This document shows, piece by piece, positions 1 to 9,756 of a DNA stretch of 33,074 bases. The notes under the pieces were generated by a model. It saw only the letters and a program-made list of their open reading frames with translations, was not told the origin of the DNA and did no database searches. The stretch lies in the NCBI GenBank assembly GCA_944389965.1, contig CALXOI010000011.1, positions 1 through 33,074 on the forward strand, in the 5' to 3' direction. The DNA is from an uncultured Treponema sp. (GTDB lineage Bacteria; Spirochaetota; Spirochaetia; Treponematales; Treponemataceae). How positions within the stretch are numbered: the first letter of the stretch is position 1; each line of letters begins with the position of its first letter. The translations under genes and the position numbers were made by a program.

Positions 1-72
1 ATCCTGTGCCGCAGGGCATTTGATGGATTTTGTTAACAAGTTACAAAATCTATAAAAATATAAAAAAAACAT

Positions 73-101
73 TTGACAGAACATTCGTTAGGGTATATAA
101 C
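73..101 (+). promoter_or_regulatory. Sigma70-type promoter of mglB
   Basis: A perfect -35 TTGACA (73-78) is followed after 17 bases by TATAAC (96-101). Transcription should begin near 108, giving a leader of about 60 bases before the mglB start at 167. The promoter matches the consensus in 11 of 12 positions, which suits a highly expressed binding protein. Confidence 0.85.
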
Positions 102-121
102 TAATCTTATAGTAATGTTAA

Positions 122-1378
<1,257 letters not shown>

Positions 1379-1390
1379 TCTTTTTTCTGT

Positions 1391-1422
1391 AAAGCGGGGC
1401 TGTTTTTGCAGCTCCGCTTTTT
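1391..1422 (+). terminator. Intrinsic terminator or attenuator after mglB
   Basis: AAAGCGGGGCTG (1391-1402) pairs with CAGCTCCGCTTT (1409-1420) in a 12-bp stem with one G-U pair and the loop TTTTTG, followed by Ts. It is the first of three such structures between mglB and mglA and should end most mglB transcripts. Confidence 0.85.
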
Positions 1423-1433
1423 GATAATGCAGT

Positions 1434-1466
1434 ATTACCATGTCTTGAAAGGCGTGGTAATTTTTT
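1434..1466 (+). terminator. Second hairpin with T6 tract in the mglB-mglA gap
   Basis: ATTACCATGTC (1434-1444) pairs with GGCGTGGTAAT (1451-1461), including two G-U pairs, around the loop TTGAAA. A run of six Ts (1461-1466) follows. The wobble pairs make a strand-specific terminator or attenuator on the plus strand more likely than a protein-binding palindrome. Confidence 0.65.
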
Positions 1467-1508
1467 AGGCAGCAGCCTGTATAGTTATGCAAGGTCTTTT
1501 ATATCCAC

Positions 1509-1538
1509 AAAAACTGTCACAGTCTGACAGTTTTTTTT
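1509..1538 (+). terminator. Third hairpin with T8 tract in the mglB-mglA gap
   Basis: AAAAACTGTCA (1509-1519) and TGACAGTTTTT (1525-1535) pair around the loop CAGTC, with Ts continuing to 1538. The rest of the gap (1539-1680) shows no convincing promoter, only the mglA ribosome binding site AAGGAG just before 1681. Confidence 0.7.
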
Positions 1539-1680
1539 AGATAGGCGGATGTATTCGCAGTTTGTCTGCTGAAGATATCTGTCGGGCAGAATAAAACGGA
1601 ATTCTTTTATGGTTTGATTCGTTTTCCTTGATTCTGCTAAAGCTGTGCGGTGACTAACAGTGCTTTATTAAGGAGAACTT

Positions 1681-3174
1681 ATGGATGATATAGTTCTGGA
1701 GATTAAGAACCTTTCAAAATCCTTTGCAAAAAATAAGGTCCTTGACGGTATTAATCTGACCGTAAAAAAAGGTTCTGTTTTAGGTTTGATGGGTGAAAAC
1801 GGTGCCGGAAAATCTACCATGATGAAATGTTTGTTCGGAATCTATAGTAAAGATGAAGGACAGATAAATCTTTTAAATAAACCTGTTAATTTTAAAAATC
1901 CTAAAGAAGCATTGGAAAACGGAGTGGCAATGGTTCATCAGGAATTGAACCAGTGTCTTGATAGAACCGTGACAGACAACCTTTTTCTGGGAAGGTATCC
2001 TACCCGGATGGGGGTTGTTGATGAAGTTAAAATGTTCAAGGACAGTACAAATCTATTTGCATCATTGAATATGAATGTTAACCCTAAGACGGTGATGCGG
2101 ACCATGTCTGTTTCCCAGCGTCAAATGGTAGAAATAGCAAAAGCTGTTTCGTATGATGCAAAGATTATTGTTCTTGATGAGCCTACCTCATCATTAACAG
2201 AACGGGAAGTAAAAAAGCTTTTTTCAATCGTTGATGATTTGCGGAAGAAAGGCGTATCATTTGTATATATTTCTCACAAGATGGATGAAATATTTGAAAT
2301 TTGTGATGAAGTTGCTGTCCTCAGGGATGGCAAAATGATTCTTTCAAAATCAGTTCATGATACAACAATGAATGAACTCATTGCAGCTATGGTTGGACGG
2401 TCTTTGGATAAACGCTTCCCTGATGTTGATAACGTTCCTGGTGAGGATTTTCTTGAAGTACGGGATTTAACGACAAAATATGAACCGATTTTGGAAAATA
2501 TTTCTTTTACTGTTAAAAGAGGTGAAATCTTCGGGTTGTATGGTCTTGTCGGTGCCGGCCGGAGTGAGCTTCTGGAATCTTTGTTTGGTATCAGAACGAT
2601 AGCTTCCGGTGAAATTGTTATGAGCGGAAAAAAACTTCGGTTTTCCAACAGCCGGGATGCCATGGATCACCGTTTTGCACTTGTTACGGAAGAACGGAAG
2701 CTGAACGGTATGTTCGGTAAAGACACAATCAAATTCAATACGACAATTACAAATTTGGACAGCTACAAAACATTTGGTATTTTGTCTAACCGCAAAATGC
2801 AGGAAGCTGCTGACAGGGAAATCAAAACGATGCACACAAAATGTGTTTCGGCAGATGAACTCATCAGCGCATTGAGTGGCGGTAACCAACAGAAAGTAAT
2901 TATCGGTAAATGGTTGGAGTGTCAGCCGGAAGTATTTTTGATGGATGAACCAACCCGTGGTATCGACGTTGGTGCAAAATACGAGATTTACCAGCTGATT
3001 ATTCAGATGGCAAAAGAAGGAAAAACTATTATTGTTGTTTCCAGTGAAATGCCGGAAATTCTTGGTATTACAAACCGCATTGCCGTTATGTCAAACCACC
3101 GGCTTGCAGGAATTGTCAATACAAAAGAAACTGATCAGGAAGCCCTGCTGAGGTTGTCAGCAAAATATTTGTAA
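1681..3174 (+). CDS. mglA: Galactose/methylgalactoside ABC transporter ATP-binding protein
   Basis: This 497-residue protein with two fused nucleotide-binding domains powers sugar import from the cytoplasmic face. Domain 1 has Walker A GENGAGKST (38-46), the signature-like MSVSQRQMVEIAKA (142-155) and Walker B IIVLDEPTSSL. Domain 2 has the degenerate Walker A GLVGAGRSE (288-296), a canonical LSGGNQQK signature near residue 397 and FLMDEPTRGID. A degenerate second Walker A is typical of the MglA/RbsA/XylG class and its length is normal for that class. AAGGAG lies 5 bases before the ATG. mglC starts 10 bases after the stop, so the two are co-transcribed. Specificity for glucose/galactose is inferred from mglB next door. 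Confidence 0.95.
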   Translation: MDDIVLEIKNLSKSFAKNKVLDGINLTVKKGSVLGLMGENGAGKSTMMKCLFGIYSKDEGQINLLNKPVNFKNPKEALENGVAMVHQELNQCLDRTVTDNLFLGRYPTRMGVVDEVKMFKDSTNLFASLNMNVNPKTVMRTMSVSQRQMVEIAKAVSYDAKIIVLDEPTSSLTEREVKKLFSIVDDLRKKGVSFVYISHKMDEIFEICDEVAVLRDGKMILSKSVHDTTMNELIAAMVGRSLDKRFPDVDNVPGEDFLEVRDLTTKYEPILENISFTVKRGEIFGLYGLVGAGRSELLESLFGIRTIASGEIVMSGKKLRFSNSRDAMDHRFALVTEERKLNGMFGKDTIKFNTTITNLDSYKTFGILSNRKMQEAADREIKTMHTKCVSADELISALSGGNQQKVIIGKWLECQPEVFLMDEPTRGIDVGAKYEIYQLIIQMAKEGKTIIVVSSEMPEILGITNRIAVMSNHRLAGIVNTKETDQEALLRLSAKYL

Positions 3175-3184
3175 TGAGGTAATT

Positions 3185-4879
3185 ATGGGTAGCGGACAAA
3201 TTAATGAAAAAGGCAATGAACTTAAATCAATTGAAGACGATGTAAAGCTTTGTCAGTATACGGAAAAGCTTGCTGATTTGCGGAAAGACGGTGTCAACAA
3301 AGTTCTGGCATTAAAACAGGATATTGTTGCAGCAAAAAAGAGCAAGCTGCTCAGTGCAGAAGAAAAACAGCGGATTATTGCAGATTGCAGGGCAGGTATA
3401 GAAGCTGCAAAACAGGTTATGGTAGCAAACAGCGCAGAAGAAAAGCGTTTGGAAAAAGAAGCTGTTGCATATGCTGACCATCTATCGAAAGAAGTGGAAG
3501 CCCGGGTTATTGCGGAAGAAAATGCAAAACTTGCTGCGCTAAAAGCTGACTATGCAAAAGAAGTTTCAGATATTAAACAGGAAACAGCAGCTGCCTTGGA
3601 TAAAATCCGCAGTCAGTTTGCTGGAAACGCATCTGTATTAAAGGATGAACTGGATGCCCGCAAGTATGTGGCAAAATCAGCTCTTTTTGATGCCCACAGC
3701 CGGTATCAGACTGCGGTTGACCGGTGCCGTGATGCAAAAAATCAAGTATTTGTTACCCATGTTCAAAAGAACCGCAGCTTACGGAATGGTAAAACAAAAT
3801 TATCTGAAGATATCGGTCTGAATTTTAGAAACTACATCTATAAATTCAAACTTTCTAAATTTTTCCTTGATAATGGTTTGTATCTGGCTATTCTGGTATT
3901 TTTCATTGTATGTATCATACTTGCCCCGTTGTCGGGAAACGGTCAACTGCTGACCTTGCCGAATATTTTTACAATCCTTGAGCAGGCTTCAACACGTATG
4001 TTCTATGCACTAGGTGTTGCAGGTTTGATTTTGCTGGCAGGAACGGACTTGAGTATCGGACGCATGGTTGCGCTTGGTGCTGTTGTTACGGGACTTATTT
4101 TGCATCCTGGTCAAAATATTGTAACATTCTTTGGACTGGGACCTTGGGATTTTACCCCGATACCTATGGCTGTCCGTGTTATTATGGCACTGTTTCTTTC
4201 GATTGTGCTTTGTGTTGCGTTCAGCGCATTTGCCGGTGTGTTTTCTGCCCGACTTAAAATTCACCCCTTTATTTCAACACTTGCAACCCAGCTGATAATT
4301 TATGGATTGTTGTTCTTTGGAACCAGTGGTACGCCGGTAGGGTCAATTGATTCCGGTATAAAAGACATGTTCGGCGGGCGGTGGATACTTGGTGTTCTCA
4401 ATGGAGAATTGATTACATTCCCAAAATTGATTATACCAGCTGTTATCGCAATCATCGTTGCTTGGTTTATCTGGAATAAGACAACATTCGGTAAAAATAT
4501 GTATGCGGTCGGTGGAAACGCAGAAGCTGCCAGTGTTAGCGGTATCAGCGTATTCAAAGTTACTTTGGGTGTATTCATTATGGCCGGTATTTTTTACGGT
4601 TGTGGTTCTTTCCTCGAAGCATTCAAGGCAAACGCCAGTGCTGGAACAGGGCAGGGATATGAACTTGATGCTATTGCTGCATGTGTTGTCGGTGGTATTT
4701 CTTTTAATGGTGGTATTGGTAAGATTGGCGGAGCAGTAATCGGTGTCATTATTTTCACCGGTTTAACATATTGTCTGACATTCCTTGGTATTGACACAAA
4801 CTTGCAGTTTGTATTTAAAGGTTTTATCATCATTGCAGCGGTTGCACTTGATAGTGTCAAATATCTGAAAAAGAAATAA
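3185..4879 (+). CDS. mglC: Sugar ABC transporter permease MglC with long charged N-terminal extension
   Basis: This is the membrane channel of the importer, 564 residues. Residues about 226-564 match a complete MglC/RbsC-type permease (E. coli MglC is about 336 residues), with hydrophobic segments from GLYLAILVFFIVCIILAP (231-248) onwards and the family motif LAGTDLSIGRMVALGA. Residues 1-225 are extra: hydrophilic, rich in Ala, Lys, Glu and Asp, with few prolines or glycines and heptad-like spacing, so probably a cytoplasmic helical or coiled-coil domain. The start is supported by GAGG (3176-3179) 5 bases upstream and by the 10-base gap after mglA. The frame runs unbroken through the junction, so the extension is part of the gene. 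Its function is unknown. Confidence 0.93.
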   Translation: MGSGQINEKGNELKSIEDDVKLCQYTEKLADLRKDGVNKVLALKQDIVAAKKSKLLSAEEKQRIIADCRAGIEAAKQVMVANSAEEKRLEKEAVAYADHLSKEVEARVIAEENAKLAALKADYAKEVSDIKQETAAALDKIRSQFAGNASVLKDELDARKYVAKSALFDAHSRYQTAVDRCRDAKNQVFVTHVQKNRSLRNGKTKLSEDIGLNFRNYIYKFKLSKFFLDNGLYLAILVFFIVCIILAPLSGNGQLLTLPNIFTILEQASTRMFYALGVAGLILLAGTDLSIGRMVALGAVVTGLILHPGQNIVTFFGLGPWDFTPIPMAVRVIMALFLSIVLCVAFSAFAGVFSARLKIHPFISTLATQLIIYGLLFFGTSGTPVGSIDSGIKDMFGGRWILGVLNGELITFPKLIIPAVIAIIVAWFIWNKTTFGKNMYAVGGNAEAASVSGISVFKVTLGVFIMAGIFYGCGSFLEAFKANASAGTGQGYELDAIAACVVGGISFNGGIGKIGGAVIGVIIFTGLTYCLTFLGIDTNLQFVFKGFIIIAAVALDSVKYLKKK

Positions 4880-4892
4880 AAAATCAAATATT

Positions 4893-4928
4893 AAACATCC
4901 CGGTAAAATCTACCGGGATGTTTTTTTT
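4893..4928 (+). terminator. Strong intrinsic terminator of the mgl operon
   Basis: AAACATCCCGGTA (4893-4905) pairs perfectly with TACCGGGATGTTT (4911-4923) around the loop AAATC, and Ts run to 4928. It separates the mgl genes from the next transcription unit. Confidence 0.93.
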
Positions 4929-4963
4929 GTACCGGCTATTCTTTTGTATACAGTAGGTTATCA

Positions 4964-4992
4964 TTGACAGAGTATTTTTTCTAACGTAAAAT
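4964..4992 (+). promoter_or_regulatory. Sigma70-type promoter with almost no leader
   Basis: TTGACA (4964-4969), a 17-base spacer and TAAAAT (4987-4992). The predicted transcription start (about 4999) is only a few bases before the ATG at 5002, so the mRNA should be leaderless or nearly so. No Shine-Dalgarno sequence is visible. Confidence 0.8.
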
Positions 4993-5001
4993 ATTGAAAG
5001 T

Positions 5002-6681
5002 ATGGCAGATTATTCTTTATTTGACCGGCTGGTAATGGGGTTGAGTGCAACGGAGCGTGCTTCGATGTTGGAGAAACTTCAACAGAAAGTTGATCCGGAA
5101 ATCCAGTCGTTGGAATCTACAGAATCATTAAACGGATCAAACATAAGAGATATAGAGATTCAGTTAAAATCAGAATCCCTGTTTTTAAGATTTTGGTTGT
5201 TTATAAAATCAGTACTGACTAATACGGATCGTAAAACTTTATATAATGCGTATATTATTACAAACCGGGGTAAATTGGTCGAAAAAAAATATCCACGACT
5301 GATTGATTCATACAAACGTTTTTTTTTACAAGGTTTTTATGATAGTCTTGAAGAACTCTCTAAATGTACTGCGTTTTTTAAAGATGGAATAACAGCTTAT
5401 GAAGAAGATCCCGGTGGTTTTTATGTGTTTTTATCTACATTGATAGCTCCCGAAATTTCCCGTCAAATTTCAGATGAAGTAAATCCTGCCCAATTACCTT
5501 TTGACAGAGAAGTAACAAATGAGCTTCGGGTATCGATGGTTCGTAAATTGGAATCAATTCTGCAAAGTATGCCGGCGGCAAAGAGATCTGCATTGTATGA
5601 GGCTGTCTGCAGTGTTGAATGGCTTCGACAGTTTGTACACCTACCGTTTAATCGGATTTTATCTTCGTTTACCGATGAAAATGGTCAAAAAATTTGTCCG
5701 TTTGATACGGTAAAATCAGATGTCGGTGCTTTTGCGCGTGTATTGTGTAACGGTAAAAATATTTCTCCTGAAGTCTTAGAAGCCCTATTTATTTTTTCTG
5801 CAGATAAAGTTCCGGGTGATCAGCCTGATTTTTCAGAGCAAGTGGCAAAGTTTATGGAGGCTGCTTCCGGTCAAATTTCTCTGATTAAAATGTTCATTAC
5901 AACAGTTCCGATGAAAGCAATCGGTTCCCTGGTTTTTTTTGACGCCTCTTGGATGCCTGATTTTCCGGAAGGATGTGAAGACTGGTTTATCAAATTTAAA
6001 AATACATGGAAAAAAGCTTTTGACCATCAGTGGGATCAATGGTTGGCTAATAGGAAAAAAGATGTTTTGCTTCATACCATGCGGGATGCATTTAATTTTG
6101 ATTCTTTTCCGCTGCTGCCGTACCGGCCTTGGAAAAATATTTTGGGTGGTACAACCTTTTTGTATGATTATATTCTAGGATTTATCAATGCTTTTTATGA
6201 AAAAATTTATCCGGAATATAAAAAAACACTGAAAATACTTCTTGTAGAAGGCGTTTTTTATTTGAAGGATAATTTAATAGAATTAACAGATTCTTGTGCG
6301 GAAATGGATCACCAGCAGGATGCAATAAATAAAATAAAAGATCAGCTTGCTCCAGACGGTGAGATGGATGTTTTATTTAATAAGCTGAAATATGAAAATC
6401 TCCATACGCCGCGGGGAAAAGCTAAACTGGATTCGCTTATGAAATCTCTGGAAGCAGATGGGGCATTAATTTTGTCTCAATGGTGTTCCGCTGCCCGTTC
6501 CCTCCATATGATTGTTGAAGGTGTTGTTTCCGGTGTTAGAAATTCCCGGTATGATACCATTTCAAATCTTTCTACGATTCAAGGAAAGCAGAATGCTGCG
6601 TATCGGGAAAAATTATTGGAAATACAAACCGGGATTTCTGATTCATTGAGTATTCTAAAAGAACTGGAAACTCTCTGTTGA
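5002..6681 (+). CDS. Conserved-type hypothetical protein, 559 residues
   Basis: I do not recognise this protein with confidence. It is soluble-looking and predicted mostly alpha-helical. It has no signal peptide, no clear transmembrane segment and no nucleotide-binding motif. It is rich in aromatic and charged residues, for example FDHQWDQWL and LLPYRPWKNILGG in the middle. The C-terminal 150 residues look helical and may form coils. Its style and size recall treponeme-restricted families of unknown function (possibly DUF5312; low confidence). The ATG at 5002 directly follows a strong promoter; an in-frame ATG at 5035 is the alternative start. Its stop TGA overlaps the pgeF ATG (TGATG), so the two are translationally coupled and may work together. 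Confidence 0.85.
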   Translation: MADYSLFDRLVMGLSATERASMLEKLQQKVDPEIQSLESTESLNGSNIRDIEIQLKSESLFLRFWLFIKSVLTNTDRKTLYNAYIITNRGKLVEKKYPRLIDSYKRFFLQGFYDSLEELSKCTAFFKDGITAYEEDPGGFYVFLSTLIAPEISRQISDEVNPAQLPFDREVTNELRVSMVRKLESILQSMPAAKRSALYEAVCSVEWLRQFVHLPFNRILSSFTDENGQKICPFDTVKSDVGAFARVLCNGKNISPEVLEALFIFSADKVPGDQPDFSEQVAKFMEAASGQISLIKMFITTVPMKAIGSLVFFDASWMPDFPEGCEDWFIKFKNTWKKAFDHQWDQWLANRKKDVLLHTMRDAFNFDSFPLLPYRPWKNILGGTTFLYDYILGFINAFYEKIYPEYKKTLKILLVEGVFYLKDNLIELTDSCAEMDHQQDAINKIKDQLAPDGEMDVLFNKLKYENLHTPRGKAKLDSLMKSLEADGALILSQWCSAARSLHMIVEGVVSGVRNSRYDTISNLSTIQGKQNAAYREKLLEIQTGISDSLSILKELETLC

Positions 6682-7601
6682 TGGTTTTTATGCAGCAGAT
6701 TGTAATTCGGTCTGTTTTTGATTTTACCGGTAACAGTACAGTTTCTGTTGTTACGGTACCTTTTTTTAGGAATGGAATACCGTTTCCGATGAATAAAGAA
6801 TTTCCGTCCTGTATGCTGACCCTTGCTGGAGCCGGATCTATGCGGTTTCGTTGGAATGAGCAGAACCGTAACCGGGAAGATTTTTTTTCTTCAGTATGCT
6901 CTATTTCCGGTAATAAATCCGGTGATCTACCTTTTGTTGTTCCCCTTGAGTTGATTCATTCTAGAGTGGTTTATGCAGTTGATGTTATGCATGATACGCT
7001 GACTCTCACCGGTTCTGGTGGCCGTATGCCCGGAGACGGGGCTGTACCGATGCGTACTGGCGACGGAGTGATTACAGTTTCCCGGCAGGTCACACCGGTT
7101 ATTACTGTAGCCGATTGTGTACCGGTGTATCTTTACGACCCGGTAACAGGTTGCTTTGGTGTGGTTCATTCCGGCTGGAAAGGAACAGGTATCGCAGCAG
7201 TTGCAATAAAGCTGGCAGGTGAGTGTTATGGGGCAAGAGCAGAAAATTTTTGTGTAGTTATTGGTCCTCATATACAGCGTTGCTGTTATACGGTAAATGC
7301 GGACAGGGCTGCCTACTTTTCAGAACATTTTTCACCGGATTGCGTGGTTCCCCTGTCCGGAGAAAAACAGGATTCTGAGGATTCTTGTACAGCCCGCTAC
7401 CGGTTATCCCTTGCTGCTGCAAACATCAGTTTGTTGTTGGATGCCGGGGTTCCTGCCGGTAATATCCTGCACTGTAGGGACTGTACATCTTGTGACCTCC
7501 GATTCGGTTCATTCCGGCGGCAAACGGCAGCTTTTCCTGATTCAATCCCGCTGGAGGAGCGTATCCGGAAATTTACTGCTATGGCGGCATTTGTCAGATA
7601 A
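6681..7601 (+). CDS. pgeF: Peptidoglycan editing factor PgeF (YfiH/DUF152, laccase-domain)
   Basis: This cytoplasmic metalloenzyme family removes wrongly incorporated amino acids from peptidoglycan precursors; some members were described as polyphenol oxidases or purine nucleosidases. Family signatures are visible: His93 in LELIHSRVVYAV, GDGVITV, Cys146 in TVADCVPVYLYDP, His163 in GVVHSGWKGTG and IGPHIQRCCYTV. These give the conserved His-Cys-His metal site. The usual C-terminal arginine-rich motif appears as RFGSFRRQTAAFP. Length (306 residues) is slightly above the family norm of about 250. The ATG at 6681 overlaps the preceding stop by one base; an ATG at 6690 is also possible. The target in this organism is inferred from the family only. 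Confidence 0.88.
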   Translation: MVFMQQIVIRSVFDFTGNSTVSVVTVPFFRNGIPFPMNKEFPSCMLTLAGAGSMRFRWNEQNRNREDFFSSVCSISGNKSGDLPFVVPLELIHSRVVYAVDVMHDTLTLTGSGGRMPGDGAVPMRTGDGVITVSRQVTPVITVADCVPVYLYDPVTGCFGVVHSGWKGTGIAAVAIKLAGECYGARAENFCVVIGPHIQRCCYTVNADRAAYFSEHFSPDCVVPLSGEKQDSEDSCTARYRLSLAAANISLLLDAGVPAGNILHCRDCTSCDLRFGSFRRQTAAFPDSIPLEERIRKFTAMAAFVR

Positions 7602-7836
7602 ATTCATCAGATATATAGCTATCATAAGTGATGTAAAAGTTTGTGTTCAGGTGCGGAGCTTTTGTACCGCCATAAAACAATATCTCAATATTATAATGCT
7701 GAAAAAATAATTCCGGTAGGTGTTGGTATAGCTTTTATCCTTTTGCTGATACAACGGTTGCTTTCTGCTGCAAATCATGTCTTTGTGTCTGTAGTTAGGG
7801 GGTAAAATGAACTGTATAGCTTTTTTATCTGTTTTT

Positions 7837-7845
7837 TGGTATAAT
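7837..7845 (+). promoter_or_regulatory. Extended -10 promoter element upstream of argS
   Basis: TGG then TATAAT (7840-7845), an extended -10 element after a T-rich tract, with no good -35. It predicts a start near 7852 and a leader of about 90 bases. Confidence 0.6.
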
Positions 7846-7852
7846 GCCCAAA

Positions 7853-7869
7853 ATACATATTATATGTAT
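7853..7869. promoter_or_regulatory. 17-bp palindrome at the argS transcription start
   Basis: ATACATAT (7853-7860), a central T and ATATGTAT (7862-7869) form a perfect odd palindrome covering the predicted +1 to about +18. It may be an operator or a 5' mRNA hairpin. Confidence 0.5.
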
Positions 7870-7940
7870 CGCTGCCAGTGATTTAACGGAATAAACCTGT
7901 TCTGGTAATAGGCAGCCGGTACAGATACAGGTTGGTTGGT

Positions 7941-9734
7941 ATGGCTGATTTTAAAGAACAGTGCCGTAATATTGTGGTACAAAAGTTGAATATATTTGCG
8001 GAAGAATCCGGTATTGAATCAAAAATTATTCCTGATTTGCTGGTTGTTGAAATTCCCCCTGAACCGGAATTAGGTGATTTGGGAATTCCGATGTTTCCGT
8101 TTGCTAAAATTTTCAAATCGGCACCGGCCGTTATTGCAGCTAAAATTGCCGGAATGTTGCAGGCTGATGATGCAGCCCGGTCTGTCGGTGATTTTGCAGC
8201 CGTGGGACCGTATGTCAATGTCCGGCTGAATAAAGTTACGGCAGCTTCCGGCATATTACAGAAAATTCTTGAGCAAAAAACAGTATACGGTTCTTTAACC
8301 GATACCGGAAAAGCTCCGCTGGCGGGAGCCAGGGTAATGGTTGAGTTTTCCAGTCCGAACACTAATAAACCACTTCATCTGGGACATTTGAGAAATGATG
8401 CTTTAGGAGAAAGTGTTTCCCGTATATTAAAGACAGCCGGTGCAGAAGTATTCAAGGTTAATATTATTAATAACCGGGGTGTTCATATTTGTAAATCTAT
8501 GCTGGCATATCAGAAATTCCATGCAGCAAGAGGTGATACACCTGAGTCTCTCGGAATAAAAAGTGACCGTTTTGTTGGAGACTGTTATGTGGAATTTGAT
8601 AAATGGAATAAAGAAGATCCAACTGCGGAAAAACAGGCCCAAGATTTGTTGGTCCAATGGGAACAGGGTGATGATGCAGTCCGGAAGCTTTGGAAACAAA
8701 TGAATGATTGGGCAATAGCCGGCATTTCCCAGACCTATGCCCGTACCGGAGTTTCTTTTGACAAGTTGTATTATGAAAGCGATACATATTTAAAAGGTAG
8801 GGAAGAAATACTCAAAGGGTTGCAGGATGGTATTTTCTATCAGGAAGCGGACGGTTCTGTATGGGTTGATCTTGCTGAAATCGGCTTGGATAAAAAAGTC
8901 CTGCTCCGGAAGGATGGTACGGCTCTGTATATGACGCAGGATATTGGAACTGCAATCTATCGGCACCATGACTGGCCCTTTAATCAACTGGTATATGTCG
9001 TAGGCAGCGAACAACAATATCATTTCAAAGTATTGTTTTATGTGTTAAAAAAACTGGGTTATGCATGGGCGGATCAGTTGTATCACTTATCCTATGGAAT
9101 GGTAAATCTTCCGGAAGGAAAAATGAAAAGCAGGGAAGGAACTGTAGTTGATGCAGATGATTTAATCAACAGTCTCAGAGATGGGGCTCTGGAAGAAATT
9201 TCTGCAAAAGGTAGGGAAGAGGCAGTCGGAGATCCTGCAGCGGTTGCAGAAAAAATAGCGTTGGGGGCTTTGCATTATTATCTGTTGCAGACAACGCCTA
9301 CAAAGGATATGTTGTTTAATCCGAAAGAGTCTCTTTCGTTTACCGGTAATACCGGCCCGTATCTACAGTATATGGGAGCAAGGATTTGTTCCATACTCCG
9401 GCGGGCGGCAGATGCCGGTATACAGCCCGTTCCGGTTGATGTTGCTGTGGAATTATTAACTACAGAACCTGAATGGGATTTGATTAAAGTTTTGGGGGAA
9501 TTTCCCCGGTGTGTGCAAAAAGCAGCAGAAACCTTTGATCCGTCCCAAATTGCCGGTTATATATATGATGTGGCAAAATCATTCAGCCGGTTTTACCATG
9601 AGTGTCCCGCATTAGGTATTGCGGCAGATTCGCCGCAACTTGCTGCCGCCCGCCTTGTACTGATTACTTGTACAAGGACGGTTCTAGAAAACGGACTCAA
9701 TTTAATACTGGTTCCATTCCTGGAAGCAATGTAA
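7941..9734 (+). CDS. argS: Arginyl-tRNA synthetase
   Basis: This class I aminoacyl-tRNA synthetase attaches arginine to tRNA-Arg (597 residues). The N-terminal tRNA-binding Add-1-type domain is followed by the catalytic core with EFSSPNTNKPLHLGHLRND, the HIGH motif being HLGH at 146-149. The KMSKS counterpart is KMKSREGTVV (394-403). The C-terminal DALR anticodon-binding region has NTGPYLQYMGARICSILRRA and SFSRFYHECPALG. The ATG at 7941 is preferred over an upstream TTG at 7932 because family members start close to this point, although the ribosome binding site is weak. The downstream neighbour is convergent, leaving only 22 bases between the stops. Confidence 0.97.
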   Translation: MADFKEQCRNIVVQKLNIFAEESGIESKIIPDLLVVEIPPEPELGDLGIPMFPFAKIFKSAPAVIAAKIAGMLQADDAARSVGDFAAVGPYVNVRLNKVTAASGILQKILEQKTVYGSLTDTGKAPLAGARVMVEFSSPNTNKPLHLGHLRNDALGESVSRILKTAGAEVFKVNIINNRGVHICKSMLAYQKFHAARGDTPESLGIKSDRFVGDCYVEFDKWNKEDPTAEKQAQDLLVQWEQGDDAVRKLWKQMNDWAIAGISQTYARTGVSFDKLYYESDTYLKGREEILKGLQDGIFYQEADGSVWVDLAEIGLDKKVLLRKDGTALYMTQDIGTAIYRHHDWPFNQLVYVVGSEQQYHFKVLFYVLKKLGYAWADQLYHLSYGMVNLPEGKMKSREGTVVDADDLINSLRDGALEEISAKGREEAVGDPAAVAEKIALGALHYYLLQTTPTKDMLFNPKESLSFTGNTGPYLQYMGARICSILRRAADAGIQPVPVDVAVELLTTEPEWDLIKVLGEFPRCVQKAAETFDPSQIAGYIYDVAKSFSRFYHECPALGIAADSPQLAAARLVLITCTRTVLENGLNLILVPFLEAM

Positions 9735-9756
9735 CCGGATTACCGATTGCGGCAGG

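Larger units (their letters stand above)
7602..7940. other. Intergenic region pgeF-argS
   Basis: This 339-base stretch holds no credible gene or structured RNA that I can recognise. It contains the argS promoter-like extended -10 (7837-7845), a 17-bp palindrome (7853-7869) and an isolated TATAAT (7692-7697) without a matching -35. No clear terminator follows pgeF. Confidence 0.6.
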
